A stretch of DNA of 39,438 nt from Oscillospiraceae bacterium (lineage in GTDB: Bacteria; Bacillota; Clostridia; Oscillospirales; Oscillospiraceae). A program made the position numbers and the translations under genes. The stretch covers positions 1 to 39,438 of the forward strand of contig JALFTG010000167.1 of NCBI GenBank assembly GCA_022779345.1, written 5' to 3'. Within the stretch, counting starts at the first letter, position 1; each line of letters begins with the position of its first letter. Shown piece after piece: positions 25,051-34,631 of the stretch. The notes beneath the pieces are model-generated. The model did no database searches and was not told the origin of the DNA. It was given only the letters and a program-made list of their open reading frames with translations.

Positions 25051-25125
25051 ATTCATCAGCGGCTTAGCCATTATACACAATCCGCGGGTCGTTGTCAATA
25101 TCAAAATGCGGTTTTTTCCATTTTT

Positions 25126-26013
25126 TTATGATTCCGTCTGCTGCTTGCTCTCAAGGATGGATTTCACATCGTCGGGCGTGAAAGCATACACCGTGTCGCA
25201 GAACTGGCAGCTGACCTGAATATCCTCCCCACTGGTGATAATATCCTCCAGTTCGGTGTTGTCGATGGTGGACAGGGCCTGCTGCACCCGCTCCCGACTG
25301 CAGTTGCACCGGTATTCCACCGGTGTCTCCTCCACGATCTCCGGTTCCAGGTCCTTCAGGACATTTTTGATCAGTTCCTCTGCGCCGCCGTCCAGCAGCT
25401 GCATGGTTACGGAGTCCATCCAGAAGATGTTGTCCTCCAGTTTGGTAATCAGCTCCTCCGGCGCGCCGGGCATGAGCTGGACGATGAAGCCCCCGGCCTG
25501 GGCCACGGAGCAATCTGTGTCCACCAGGACCCCCAGACCCACGGCGGCGGGGATCTGCTCGCTGTCGGTCATATAGGCCGCCACATCCTCGGCGATCTCG
25601 CCGCTGACAATCTCCGTGCTGCCGATATAGGGCTCCCGCAGGCCGATATCCTTGCTGACAGTGAGCATACCATCTTTGCCCACGGCGCCGCCCACATCCA
25701 GCTTGCCGTCGGGACGCAGGGGCAGGTCCACGGTGGGATCGCCCACATAGCCCCGCACATTGCCGGTGGAATCCGACACCGCCAGCACGCCGTTGATGGG
25801 GCCGCCGCCGTTGATCCGCAGGGTGACCGCTGCGTCCTCTTCCTTCATCAGATTGCCCAGCATACTGGCAGCGCACAGCATCCGCCCCAGGGCCGCCGTG
25901 GCGGTGGGGGTGGTGTTGTGGATTTCTCTGGCCCGCTGGACCAGGTCCCGCCCGTTGATGGCCGAAATTTTTACAAATCCATCCTTCGTGATCCCACGAA
26001 TGATCTTATCCAT
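25126..26013 (-). CDS. hslO: Hsp33 redox-regulated chaperonin
   Basis: Start MDKIIRGITKDGFVKISAINGRDLVQRAREIHNTTPTATAALGRMLCAASMLG; C-terminal Zn motif CNCSRERV...CQFC. Confidence 0.95.
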   Translation of the reverse strand: MDKIIRGITKDGFVKISAINGRDLVQRAREIHNTTPTATAALGRMLCAASMLGNLMKEEDAAVTLRINGGGPINGVLAVSDSTGNVRGYVGDPTVDLPLRPDGKLDVGGAVGKDGMLTVSKDIGLREPYIGSTEIVSGEIAEDVAAYMTDSEQIPAAVGLGVLVDTDCSVAQAGGFIVQLMPGAPEELITKLEDNIFWMDSVTMQLLDGGAEELIKNVLKDLEPEIVEETPVEYRCNCSRERVQQALSTIDNTELEDIITSGEDIQVSCQFCDTVYAFTPDDVKSILESKQQTES

Positions 26014-26128
26014 AGTGTCAATCCTTTCAATAACCAGCAAGGGTCGGATTCCCCGGCCCCATGCTTCGCAGAATTCGCGTCCGCAGACGCGGAAAAAATG
26101 AAATCCGTACGGTTTGAACGAAATCGTG

Positions 26129-26869
26129 TCAGTGGGGCGTGTTTTCTGCCGTAATGAAAATTCTTCCCTGCTCATGCTGGGGACCGCTGCGGTCGATTTC
26201 AATGTTCACGAACCCGGCATCCCGGAGCATTTGCTCCAGATCCTCCGGGGCATAGGCATATTCGATATGCTCCTCCCCGCTCCGCTCCCACAGATCGTCC
26301 TCCGTCCGGGTGAACAGGTCCATGCCGTAAAACAGGGTCTGCTCCTCCTCGTCGAACTCCGCCCGCCACAGGCACAGCACATCTTCCGTCTCATCCACGA
26401 AGATCTGCCCGTCCAGGGATCGCATCCGCTCCGGGGAATTCACATCGAAGATGAACAGACCGTCGGGCCGGATAAACAGATGCAGTCTCTCCAGGAGCGC
26501 GGTCAGGTCCTCCGGCGGGAGATAATTCATCCCGTCCAGGGAACACACCGCTGCGTCCACCACATCGTTCAGATCCAGCCCTGCCGCATCCTGACACAGG
26601 ATCAGGGGCGCGATCGCGTTTTCCAGATCCGCCGCCTTGTCCGTCAGCTCCATGAGCATATCCGGCGAGGCGTCCACGGCGATCAGCTCATAGCCCCGGC
26701 GGGCCATGAGACAGGTCAGCGTCCCGGTGCCGCAGGCAAAGTCCAGGAGCGTGTGCACCTGCTTCCCCCGGCGGCGGAAGGCTGCCTCATAGTAATCAGC
26801 AAAGTCCTCATAGGGAATATCCCCGGTGAGGTCATCATACCATTGGGCCAGCTCCATGTATGCGCTCAT
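26129..26869 (-). CDS. Class I SAM-dependent methyltransferase
   Basis: LLDFACGTGTLTCLMARRGYELIAVDASPDMLMEL motif I/II; AQWYDDLTGDIPYEDFADYYEAAF N-terminus. Confidence 0.88.
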   Translation of the reverse strand: MSAYMELAQWYDDLTGDIPYEDFADYYEAAFRRRGKQVHTLLDFACGTGTLTCLMARRGYELIAVDASPDMLMELTDKAADLENAIAPLILCQDAAGLDLNDVVDAAVCSLDGMNYLPPEDLTALLERLHLFIRPDGLFIFDVNSPERMRSLDGQIFVDETEDVLCLWRAEFDEEEQTLFYGMDLFTRTEDDLWERSGEEHIEYAYAPEDLEQMLRDAGFVNIEIDRSGPQHEQGRIFITAENTPH

Positions 26870-26871
26870 GC

Positions 26872-27177
26872 TTACTCCCCGTCGCTTTTGTCGTTGGCCA
26901 GGCGTTCAAATACCACCGCATAGCCGCCCTTGCCGTATTGCAGGGAGCGGTTCACCCGGCTGATGGTGGCGCTGGATGCGCCGGTCTTTTCCAGGATGTC
27001 GTTATAGATCATCCCCTGGCTCAGGTAAGTGGCCACCTGATAGCGCTGCTCAATGGCCTGGAGCTCCGTGACGGTGCACAGATCGTCAAAAAACATCTTG
27101 CACTCATCCACCGTTTTCAGCGTGAGAATGGCTTTATACAGCTCATCGCTCCGGGGCTTTTTGTTTTGTTTGTTCAT
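26872..27177 (-). CDS. YerC/YecD family TrpR-like regulator
   Basis: SDELYKAILTLKTVDECKMFFDDLCTVTELQAIEQRYQVATYLSQGMIYNDILEKTGASSATISRVNRSLQYGKGGY is the TrpR/YerC HTH. Confidence 0.92.
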   Translation of the reverse strand: MNKQNKKPRSDELYKAILTLKTVDECKMFFDDLCTVTELQAIEQRYQVATYLSQGMIYNDILEKTGASSATISRVNRSLQYGKGGYAVVFERLANDKSDGE

Positions 27178-27377
27178 ATGTCCCTCCATTATCAAGATAT
27201 GATCTCTCTCAAATCGTTAAATTTCACACTTTAGCGTACGATACTCATTATATACCACTTTTCGGAAAAGTAAATGCCTGATTTGCACTTCGTCCGATAA
27301 AATTCCCAATTCCGGGAAAAGTATTGCTTTTCCTTTCGGGGAACGATATAATGAAAACAGGTAAAGGAAGTGATCAA

Positions 27378-27851
27378 ATGCTTATCCTGCATGGAATGTC
27401 CGCAGATTCCGCCATGACTTTTGTATGGCTGATCGCCATGGTCGTCCTGCTGGCGGTGGAGATCATCACGGTGAACCTGACGACGATCTGGTTTGCGCTG
27501 GGCGCTCTGGCCGCTCTGATCAGTTCCCTGTTCGGCGCACCGGTGTGGCTGCAGGTGGTATGGTTTCTGGTGCTGTCCATCGTGGCCCTGGCGGTCACAA
27601 AGCCGCTGGTGAAAAAATATGTGAACAGCAAAACCCAGCCCACCAATGCAGACATGGTCATCGGAAAAACCTGCGTGGTCATGGAACCCATCGACAATGT
27701 CCGGGGCACCGGCGCCGTCACCGTGGGCGGCAAAACCTGGACCGCCCGGAGCGACAGCGGCGATGTGTTCGCCCCCGGCGAACGGGTCGTGGCCGTGCGG
27801 ATCGAAGGCGTGAAGCTGATCGTGGCCGCGCCGGAACACGCATCTGTATAA
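27378..27851 (+). CDS. NfeD family membrane protein (short form)
   Basis: TM region then OB-fold (MVIGKTCVVMEPIDNVRGTGAVTVGGKTWTARSDSGDVFAPGERVVAVRIEGVKLIV); adjacent to an SPFH gene. Confidence 0.88.
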   Translation: MLILHGMSADSAMTFVWLIAMVVLLAVEIITVNLTTIWFALGALAALISSLFGAPVWLQVVWFLVLSIVALAVTKPLVKKYVNSKTQPTNADMVIGKTCVVMEPIDNVRGTGAVTVGGKTWTARSDSGDVFAPGERVVAVRIEGVKLIVAAPEHASV

Positions 27852-27871
27852 ATGATTAAAGGAGGAACATC

Positions 27872-28759
27872 ATGGGACCTGTTTTTATCGGAATTCTGAT
27901 TATTCTCATTCTTCTGCTGATTATCCGCAATATCCGGGTGGTCCAGCAGGCAAATGCCTATGTGATTGAGCGTCTGGGCGCCTACAGCACCACCTGGGGC
28001 GTGGGTCTGCACATCAAGATCCCGTTCATCGAGCGGGTAGCCAAAGTGGTGTCCCTGAAGGAGCAGGTGGCGGATTTCCTGCCCCAGCCCGTCATCACCA
28101 AGGACAATGTCACCATGCAGATCGACACGGTGGTGTACTTCCAGATCACGGACCCGAAGCTGTACACCTACGGCGTGGAACAGCCCATGCTGGCCATTGA
28201 GAGTCTGTCCGCCACCACCCTGCGTAACATCATCGGCGATCTGGAACTGGATCAGTGCCTGACCAGCCGGGACATCATCAACAGCAAAATGCGCTCCATT
28301 CTGGACGAGGCCACCGACCCCTGGGGCATCAAGGTCAACCGGGTGGAGCTGAAGAACATCATCCCGCCCCGGGAGATCCAGGACGCCATGGAGAAGCAAA
28401 TGAAGGCGGAACGGGAACGCCGGGAAGCCATCCTCCGGGCCGAGGGCGAAAAGCGGGCCGCCATCCTCACCGCCGAAGGTGAGAAGGAGTCCGCCATCCT
28501 CCGGGCCGACGCCAAGAAGCAGGAGCAGATTCTGGAGGCCCAGGGCGAAGCGGAGGCCATCCTCACCGTCCAGAAGGCCACGGCGGAAGGCATCCGCCTG
28601 CTGAACGAAGCCTGCCCCACGGACGCAGTCATCAAACTCCGGGCGCTGGAGGCCTTCACCGCCGCCGCCGACGGCAAGGCCACGAAGATCATCATCCCCA
28701 GCGAGATTCAGGGCCTGGCCGGTCTGGCCGAGGGCATCGTGGAGAGCGTGAAAGAGTAA
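27872..28759 (+). CDS. SPFH/Band 7 paraslipin (stomatin-like)
   Basis: IRVVQQANAYVIERLGAYSTTWGVGLHIKIPFIERVAKVVSLKEQVADFLPQPVITKDNVTMQIDTVVYFQITDP. Confidence 0.93.
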   Translation: MGPVFIGILIILILLLIIRNIRVVQQANAYVIERLGAYSTTWGVGLHIKIPFIERVAKVVSLKEQVADFLPQPVITKDNVTMQIDTVVYFQITDPKLYTYGVEQPMLAIESLSATTLRNIIGDLELDQCLTSRDIINSKMRSILDEATDPWGIKVNRVELKNIIPPREIQDAMEKQMKAERERREAILRAEGEKRAAILTAEGEKESAILRADAKKQEQILEAQGEAEAILTVQKATAEGIRLLNEACPTDAVIKLRALEAFTAAADGKATKIIIPSEIQGLAGLAEGIVESVKE

Positions 28760-28845
28760 CCCAACAGGGGGAAATCCCCGGTCCCCGGACTGCCCGCACA
28801 GTTCGGGGATTTTTTTGAAAAGGTTTGGAAAGGATCTGGATACTT

Positions 28846-30117
28846 ATGAGCAATGTGCACGCATTTCTGGAGCGCCACGGCATGGCGCCGGAGCAGGTAG
28901 ACCCGGCGGCATTGTCCCGGGCCATCGAGGCGGATATGCGCCGGGCCCTGGCCGGTGAGAGCGCCTCCACCCTCATGCTTCCCAGCCACCTGTACGGCGA
29001 GGGCAAGCCCGCCATGGACACCCCCGTGGTGGTCATTGACGCCGGCGGCACCAATTTCCGGGCCGCACTGGTCACATTCACAGCGGACGGCCCGGTGATT
29101 CAGGGCCTGACCCAGAGCCCCATGCCCGGCACCCACGGGGAGGTGGACTGGTCCGACTTCATCCGCCATTGTGCCGACGGGGTGGAACCGTTTCTGGCCC
29201 AGAGCCGTCTGATCGGCATCTGCTTCTCCTACTCCGCCGACCCCCAGCCGGACGGGGACAGTCTGGTGCTGAATCTGAACAAGGAAATCCGGGTCCGCAA
29301 CAGCGCCGGCAGGCCCGTGGGCGGCGACCTGAAGGCAGAGCTGCAGCGCCGGGGCTACGAGGGCGTGGAGACCGTCCTGCTGAACGACACCCTGGCCGTC
29401 CAGTTCGGTGCGGCGGCGGGGCATCACCTGTCCCCCAACGAGTGCATCGGCATGGTGTGCGGCACCGGCGCCAACATCTGCTGCGCCCTGCCGGTGAAGG
29501 ACATTCCCAAGCTGTCCCGGCCGGGAGATGACCGGGCCATGCTGGTGAACTGCGAGTCCGGCTTCTTTCTGGGCGTGCCCCAGGGGGACTATGACAAGGA
29601 ACTGGAGGCCCAGTCCGCCGACCCGGGCCGGTATCTCCATGAAAAAATGGTGTCCGGCGCCTATATGGGCACCCTGTGCCGCCTGACGCTCCGGGGTGCC
29701 GCCCGGGAGGGCGTGTTCTCTGCAGCAGGCAATGCCCTGCTGGCGGGGCTGGAGGAACTGACCTCCCAGGAGGCGGACACCCTCTCCGGGCCGCTGACGG
29801 CCCTCTCCCCGGACGATCTGGCCCTGGCTGACGAGATCATCGCCGCAGTCTTTGAACGCTCCGGCAGAGCCATGTGCGCCGCCCTCAGCGCCGTGCTCCG
29901 CATCGCCGACCGTGGGGACGGCAGCCTGACCCACATCGGGGCGGAGGGCTCCCTGTTCCAGAAGAGCCGCCGGTTCCGTCCGGCCCTGGACCGGGCCATG
30001 GAGTCGTACGCCGCCGGGGAATGCGGTTTGCGCTTCGATTTCCTCACCTGCCAGAACACCACCCTCATCGGCACCGCCTGCGCCGCATTGCTCATGCAGG
30101 CAGCCAGACAAGGATGA
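28846..30117 (+). CDS. Hexokinase-family (Hexokinase_1/2-like) sugar kinase
   Basis: VVVIDAGGTNFRAALV, ICFSYSADPQPDGDSLVLNLNKEIRV, VLLNDTLAVQFGAA, GMVCGTGANICC. Confidence 0.85.
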   Translation: MSNVHAFLERHGMAPEQVDPAALSRAIEADMRRALAGESASTLMLPSHLYGEGKPAMDTPVVVIDAGGTNFRAALVTFTADGPVIQGLTQSPMPGTHGEVDWSDFIRHCADGVEPFLAQSRLIGICFSYSADPQPDGDSLVLNLNKEIRVRNSAGRPVGGDLKAELQRRGYEGVETVLLNDTLAVQFGAAAGHHLSPNECIGMVCGTGANICCALPVKDIPKLSRPGDDRAMLVNCESGFFLGVPQGDYDKELEAQSADPGRYLHEKMVSGAYMGTLCRLTLRGAAREGVFSAAGNALLAGLEELTSQEADTLSGPLTALSPDDLALADEIIAAVFERSGRAMCAALSAVLRIADRGDGSLTHIGAEGSLFQKSRRFRPALDRAMESYAAGECGLRFDFLTCQNTTLIGTACAALLMQAARQG

Positions 30118-30137
30118 CTTCGTTACATCACAGTCAA

Positions 30138-30175
30138 ATGACTCCCTCCGGGAAAACCGGAGGGAGTCATTTTTT
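30138..30175 (+). terminator. Terminator after hexokinase
   Basis: ATGACTCCCTCCGG-GAAAA-CCGGAGGGAGTCAT-TTTTT. Confidence 0.92.
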
Positions 30176-30330
30176 CAGCGCTTATTCAAAAATCGCCTTG
30201 GAGATGTCTTCAATACCAGTATATCCGATATGGACGGAAGTCAATCAGGCGGTGGAGGTGCCGAAAAAACAGTTCCGGGATCCCTGATTCATACTCCCCC
30301 CTCCTGTCCCATATCCTGTACCGGGAGGGG

Positions 30331-30903
30331 ATGGGCATGACATTGTCTGTAATCTGGGTCGTGTGCATGGCAGGCAGCATCCTGTACAGCTGCGCCGCCG
30401 GGACAACGGCGGAGATATCCGCCGCGGTGCTGGAGGGCGTACAGTCCGCCGTGGACTTCGCCCTCGGGGCCGGGGTCATCATGTGCCTGTGGTGCGGAAT
30501 CTTCGAAGTGATGGCCCGTTGCGGCCTCACCGGGGCGCTGACCCGGCTGCTCCGTCCCGTCCTACGGCGGCTGTTCCCCCATACCGCCCGGCATGGCGAG
30601 GTGTTCGACGCCCTCAGCGCCAATGTGGCGGCGAACCTGCTGGGGCTGGGCAATGCCGCCACCCCCATGGGCATCCGGGCGGCCTCCGGCATGGCGGCGC
30701 TGCCGGACCGGGACATCCGCCGGGAGCTGAGCCTGCTGGTGGTGCTGAACACCGCATCCATCCAGCTGCTGCCCACCACCATTGCCTCGGTCCGGGCCGC
30801 CTGCGGGGCGGCGGTGCCCTTTGACATCCTCCCCGCCGTGTGGATCACCTCCGTGTGCTCGGTCGCGGCGGGGGTGCTGGCCGTGAAGGTGCTGGAGCGA
30901 TGA
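30331..30903 (+). CDS. spmA: Spore maturation protein A
   Basis: Nucleoside-recognition (Gate) domain: GVQSAVDFALGAGVIMCLWCGIFEVMARCGLTGALTRLLRPVLRRLFP...ALSANVAANLLGLGNAATPMGIRA. Confidence 0.92.
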   Translation: MGMTLSVIWVVCMAGSILYSCAAGTTAEISAAVLEGVQSAVDFALGAGVIMCLWCGIFEVMARCGLTGALTRLLRPVLRRLFPHTARHGEVFDALSANVAANLLGLGNAATPMGIRAASGMAALPDRDIRRELSLLVVLNTASIQLLPTTIASVRAACGAAVPFDILPAVWITSVCSVAAGVLAVKVLER

Positions 30904-31424
30904 TCCGGACCCTTCTGACCCTGGCCATGCCCCTGATCATGGGGGGCGTGGGCCTGTACGCCCTGGGCCGGGGCGTGGATGTGTTCTCCGCCCTGACGGA
31001 CGGGATGCGGGACGGGCTGAAAACCCTGCTGCGGATCTTTCCGTCCCTGCTGGCTTTACTCCCCGCCATCGCCATGGTCCGGGCCTCCGGGCTGCTGGAC
31101 GCGGTGACGGGGCTGCTGTCCCCGGTGCTGGCGGTTCTGGGCATTCCGGAGCAGCTGGCGCCGTTGCTGCTGCTCCGGCCCCTCAGCGGCTCCGGAGCGC
31201 TTGCCGCCGCCACGGACCTGATCGGGCAGTACGGCGCCGACTCCCTCCTGGGCCGCACGGCGGCGGTGATGCTGGGGAGCACGGAGACCACCTTTTATGT
31301 GCTGGCGGTGTACTTCGGGGCGGCCGGGATACAGAAAGGCCGCCGGATCCTTCCGGCGGCCCTCCTTGCGGACCTGGTCGGCTTTGTCATGGCCGCCCAG
31401 ACCGTGCGATGCTTCTGGGGATAA
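30900..31424 (+). CDS. spmB: Spore maturation protein B
   Basis: ATGA overlap with spmA; LSGSGALAAATDLIGQYGADSLLGRTAAVMLGSTETTFYVLAVYFGAAGI. Confidence 0.92.
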   Translation: MIRTLLTLAMPLIMGGVGLYALGRGVDVFSALTDGMRDGLKTLLRIFPSLLALLPAIAMVRASGLLDAVTGLLSPVLAVLGIPEQLAPLLLLRPLSGSGALAAATDLIGQYGADSLLGRTAAVMLGSTETTFYVLAVYFGAAGIQKGRRILPAALLADLVGFVMAAQTVRCFWG

Positions 31425-31463
31425 AGTGCTTCAATGAAAGCGTATGCTTTCATTTGACTGTCT

Positions 31464-33161
31464 TTACATTTTTTCGGGAGCAGACACGCCGATGATGTCC
31501 AGGCAGATGGCGATCACCTGACGGGTGATGTCCGCCAGCTTCAGACGGGCATTCAGCACATCGTCGGCCTCGCCCTTGATGCGGCAGGCGTTGTAGAACC
31601 GGTGGAACCGGGCGGCCAGCTCGATCACATACCGGTTGATGCGGCTGGGATCGTAGTCCCGGGCGGCGGAGCGGATTTCCTCCGGCAGGGCGGAAATCTG
31701 CTTGATCAGCTCGACTTCCTGCTCGGTGCTCAGCAGCTCCACATTGACCTCCGCAACGGGGGGCACGGCATGACCGGCCTCGGCCAGGGCCTGTACCAGC
31801 GTGCAGATGCGGGCGTGGGCGTACTGGACATAGTACACCGGGTTCTCGCTGTCCTCCCGGACGGCCAGGTCCAGGTCGAACTCCAGATGGGTGTCCGGCT
31901 TGGCGTTGAAGAAGAACCGGCAGGCGTCCACGCCGATCTCGTCCATCAGGTCGGCCAGGGTCAGGGCCTTGCCCGTGCGCTTGGAGACCTTCACCACCTC
32001 GTCGCCCCGGACCAGACGGACCATCTGCATGATGAGGAAGTCCAGGTTCCGGCCTTCCAGCCCCAGGGCAGGGGCCTTCATGGTGTTGCCGAAGCGGATG
32101 GCGTGACCGTGGTGGTCGGCGCCCCACACATCGATGACCCGGTCAAAGTGGCGCTCCACAAATTTGTTCCGGTGGTAGGCGATGTCCACGGCATAATAGG
32201 TGTAGAACCCGTTGGACCGGCGCATGACCTCGTCCTTGTCGGCCCCCAGCTCCGTGTTCTTCAGCCACAAAGCGCCGTCCTTCTCATAGGTCAGGCCCGC
32301 CTGGGTCAGCAGGTCAATGGTCTCGGCCACATAGCCGGACTCGTGGAGACTGCTCTCCAGAAACCAGTTGTCAAAATGGATGCGGTACCGCTCCAGATCC
32401 CGCTTCATGCGCTCGATGTTGTAGGGCAGGCCGAACTCCACGAAAGCCTTGCACCGCTCAGCGCTGTCGGCATTCACCCATTTGTCCCCGTCCCGCTCAT
32501 AGATCAGTTTGGCCAGGGCCTTGATGTCATCGCCGTGATAGCCGTTGTCCGGGAACTCCACGGCATCCTCGCCCAGAATCAGCTGGAGGTACCGGGCCTC
32601 GATGGACTTGCCGAACAGGTCCACCTGATTGCCCGCGTCGTTCACATAGAACTCCCGCCACACATCGTAGCCCGCCCGGTCCAGCACGGAGGCCAAGGTG
32701 TCGCCCAGCACGCCGCCCCGGGCGTTGCCGATGGTCATGGGGCCGGTGGGATTGGCGGACACAAACTCCACCATCACCCGCTCCCCATGGCCCACATCCA
32801 CGCGGCCGTAGTCCTTGCCCTCGGCCTCCACGGTCCGGAGCACATCCCCGTACCACCGGGGAGAGAGCCGGAAATTGATGAAGCCGGGACCGGCGATCTC
32901 CACCTTGTCAAACCAGGTGTCCGTCAGGTCCAGCTCCGCTGCCAGCGCCTCGGCGATCTGCCGGGGGGATTTTTTCATGGGTTTGGCGCTGACCATGGCG
33001 TGGTTTGCCGCATAGTCGCCGTTTCTCGTATCCTTGGGGATGTCCACGCTGCCCTTGAAGTCCACACCCTCGGGCAGGATGCCCTTGGCCGCCGCGCTCT
33101 GGTAAGCGCTCCGGAGCAGCTCGTCCGCTTTTGTCTTTGCCTGTTCGATCAGATTAGCCAT
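31464..33161 (-). CDS. argS: Arginyl-tRNA synthetase
   Basis: VEFVSANPTGPMTIGNARGGVLGDTLASVLDRAGYDVWREFYVNDAGNQ; VSKRTGKALTLADLMDEIGVDACRFFF. Confidence 0.97.
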   Translation of the reverse strand: MANLIEQAKTKADELLRSAYQSAAAKGILPEGVDFKGSVDIPKDTRNGDYAANHAMVSAKPMKKSPRQIAEALAAELDLTDTWFDKVEIAGPGFINFRLSPRWYGDVLRTVEAEGKDYGRVDVGHGERVMVEFVSANPTGPMTIGNARGGVLGDTLASVLDRAGYDVWREFYVNDAGNQVDLFGKSIEARYLQLILGEDAVEFPDNGYHGDDIKALAKLIYERDGDKWVNADSAERCKAFVEFGLPYNIERMKRDLERYRIHFDNWFLESSLHESGYVAETIDLLTQAGLTYEKDGALWLKNTELGADKDEVMRRSNGFYTYYAVDIAYHRNKFVERHFDRVIDVWGADHHGHAIRFGNTMKAPALGLEGRNLDFLIMQMVRLVRGDEVVKVSKRTGKALTLADLMDEIGVDACRFFFNAKPDTHLEFDLDLAVREDSENPVYYVQYAHARICTLVQALAEAGHAVPPVAEVNVELLSTEQEVELIKQISALPEEIRSAARDYDPSRINRYVIELAARFHRFYNACRIKGEADDVLNARLKLADITRQVIAICLDIIGVSAPEKM

Positions 33162-33593
33162 TTATGAAACCGCCTGTTCTTTGATTTTTACGAGGAATTG
33201 ATTTCTGGATACCATCATCCGGTCAAAATGGAGAGAATAGTCGATGTTCAGCTCTCCGCCCTGCTCGTTCAGGGTATTGGTGATCTTATGGGTGTCGATG
33301 CCGATGGTGGCGCTGCCGAAGGGCGTTTCGTACAGGAAGATGTTCCGCTTCCCCTCCACGAACACCATCCGGCTGGAGACCGTTCCCTCCCGGGAGATGA
33401 CCACTTCCTCCGGGGAGAATTTGAACACCGTGGTGGTGCCGTCCATGCCGGTCATCTCGCTCTCCTCATACCGGAAAGTGCCCCGGCCGTTGCGGAAGGC
33501 ATATTCCCCCTCGGTGATCAGTTCCACATCGTCGCTCTCCCCGTCCTCCAGACATTGGGTGCCCTTGACGCTGATGATCACTTTTTTGCTCAT
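33162..33593 (-). CDS. DUF1934 family protein (YwiB-like)
   Basis: KKVIISVKGTQCLEDGESDDVELITEGEYAFRNGRGTFRYEESEMTGMDGTTTVFKFSPEEVVISREG; immediately upstream of argS as in other Firmicutes. Confidence 0.88.
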   Translation of the reverse strand: MSKKVIISVKGTQCLEDGESDDVELITEGEYAFRNGRGTFRYEESEMTGMDGTTTVFKFSPEEVVISREGTVSSRMVFVEGKRNIFLYETPFGSATIGIDTHKITNTLNEQGGELNIDYSLHFDRMMVSRNQFLVKIKEQAVS

Positions 33594-33762
33594 GTTCACT
33601 CCTGCATTCTTCCGTGAAAATTTGATTCTATTTATTTTATCGTATGCGCCGTCAGATTACAAGATTTTCGTGGAGATTTTTAGTAGAATTATGGCCCGTC
33701 TCTTGCTATAATGAGGTGTAAGCGCCTGAGGGCGCCGGAAACCACCCGGGAGGAGGGTCAAT

Positions 33763-34167
33763 ATGACGATTGAACTGACAGATCTGGAATACCGGCGGCT
33801 GCTGGATATGGTATATGTGGGCAACTGGGTGCTGAACTCGGCCAGGGGCATGGACCGGATTACGGATTATGATTATATGGAATCCAAGCTGTTTTCCTAC
33901 GCCCCCAAGTGCGGGATGAAGTCCCTGGTCCAGAACAAATACGGCATCATCCAGCCCAGCGAGGCCTATAAAGAGGGCGGCATCCATGAGGCCATCTGCG
34001 ACTATGAGGACGCGGTGTTTTTTGAGATTCTGGCCGAGGAACTGGCCCGCCGGGACCTGGGGGTCTACGGAGAGCCGGAAGATCTGGAGGCACTGACCTC
34101 CCGGATGGAGGACTATCTCCGGGAATTTGAGGCCAACGGCCTGGAAAATGTGACGGTGGATGTATGA
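33763..34167 (+). CDS. Hypothetical protein in an operon with ogt
   Basis: RBS GGGAGGAGG; 134 aa acidic protein; 4-bp ATGA overlap with ogt. Confidence 0.75.
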   Translation: MTIELTDLEYRRLLDMVYVGNWVLNSARGMDRITDYDYMESKLFSYAPKCGMKSLVQNKYGIIQPSEAYKEGGIHEAICDYEDAVFFEILAEELARRDLGVYGEPEDLEALTSRMEDYLREFEANGLENVTVDV

Positions 34168-34631
34168 AGATGGCTCTGTACTGTGAAAATGTCCCCACAC
34201 CTGTGGGGACATTGTGTGTCTGCTCTGACGGCGAGGCCGTCACCGGCATCCGGTTCGGTGCCGGAGAGACAAACGGGGGCTGCCCCGTGACCGGACAGGC
34301 CCGGCAGCAGCTGACGGAATATTTTGCCGGTCAGCGCCGGGAATTTGATCTCCCCCTGGCCCCGGCGGGCACGGACTTTCAGCGCCGGGTATGGGAACTG
34401 CTCCGGGAGATCCCATATGGGGAGACGGTGACCTACGGGGAGCTGGCCCGGCGGCCGGGTAATCCCAAATCCGCCCGGGCGGTGGGCATGGCCTGCAACC
34501 GCAACCCCATCGCCATTGTGGTGCCCTGCCACCGGGTTGTCGGCAGCACCGGCAGCCTGATGGGCTATGCCGGCGGGCTGGATGCCAAAGCATTCCTGCT
34601 GAAACTGGAAGGAGTGCTGCCCCATGGATGA
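34164..34631 (+). CDS. ogt: Methylated-DNA--[protein]-cysteine S-methyltransferase
   Basis: FQRRVWELLREIPYGETVTYGELARRPGNPKSARAVGMACNRNPIAIVVPCHRVVGSTGSLMGYAGGLDAKAFLLKLEG, active-site PCHRV. Confidence 0.95.
   Translation: MKMALYCENVPTPVGTLCVCSDGEAVTGIRFGAGETNGGCPVTGQARQQLTEYFAGQRREFDLPLAPAGTDFQRRVWELLREIPYGETVTYGELARRPGNPKSARAVGMACNRNPIAIVVPCHRVVGSTGSLMGYAGGLDAKAFLLKLEGVLPHG

Noticed and set aside
27315-27380. Possible riboswitch or T-box upstream of the nfeD-like gene
   Set aside because: Leader too short and no recognisable conserved motif.
31602-33167. 521-aa plus-strand ORF opposite argS
   Set aside because: Antisense artefact; argS is unambiguous.
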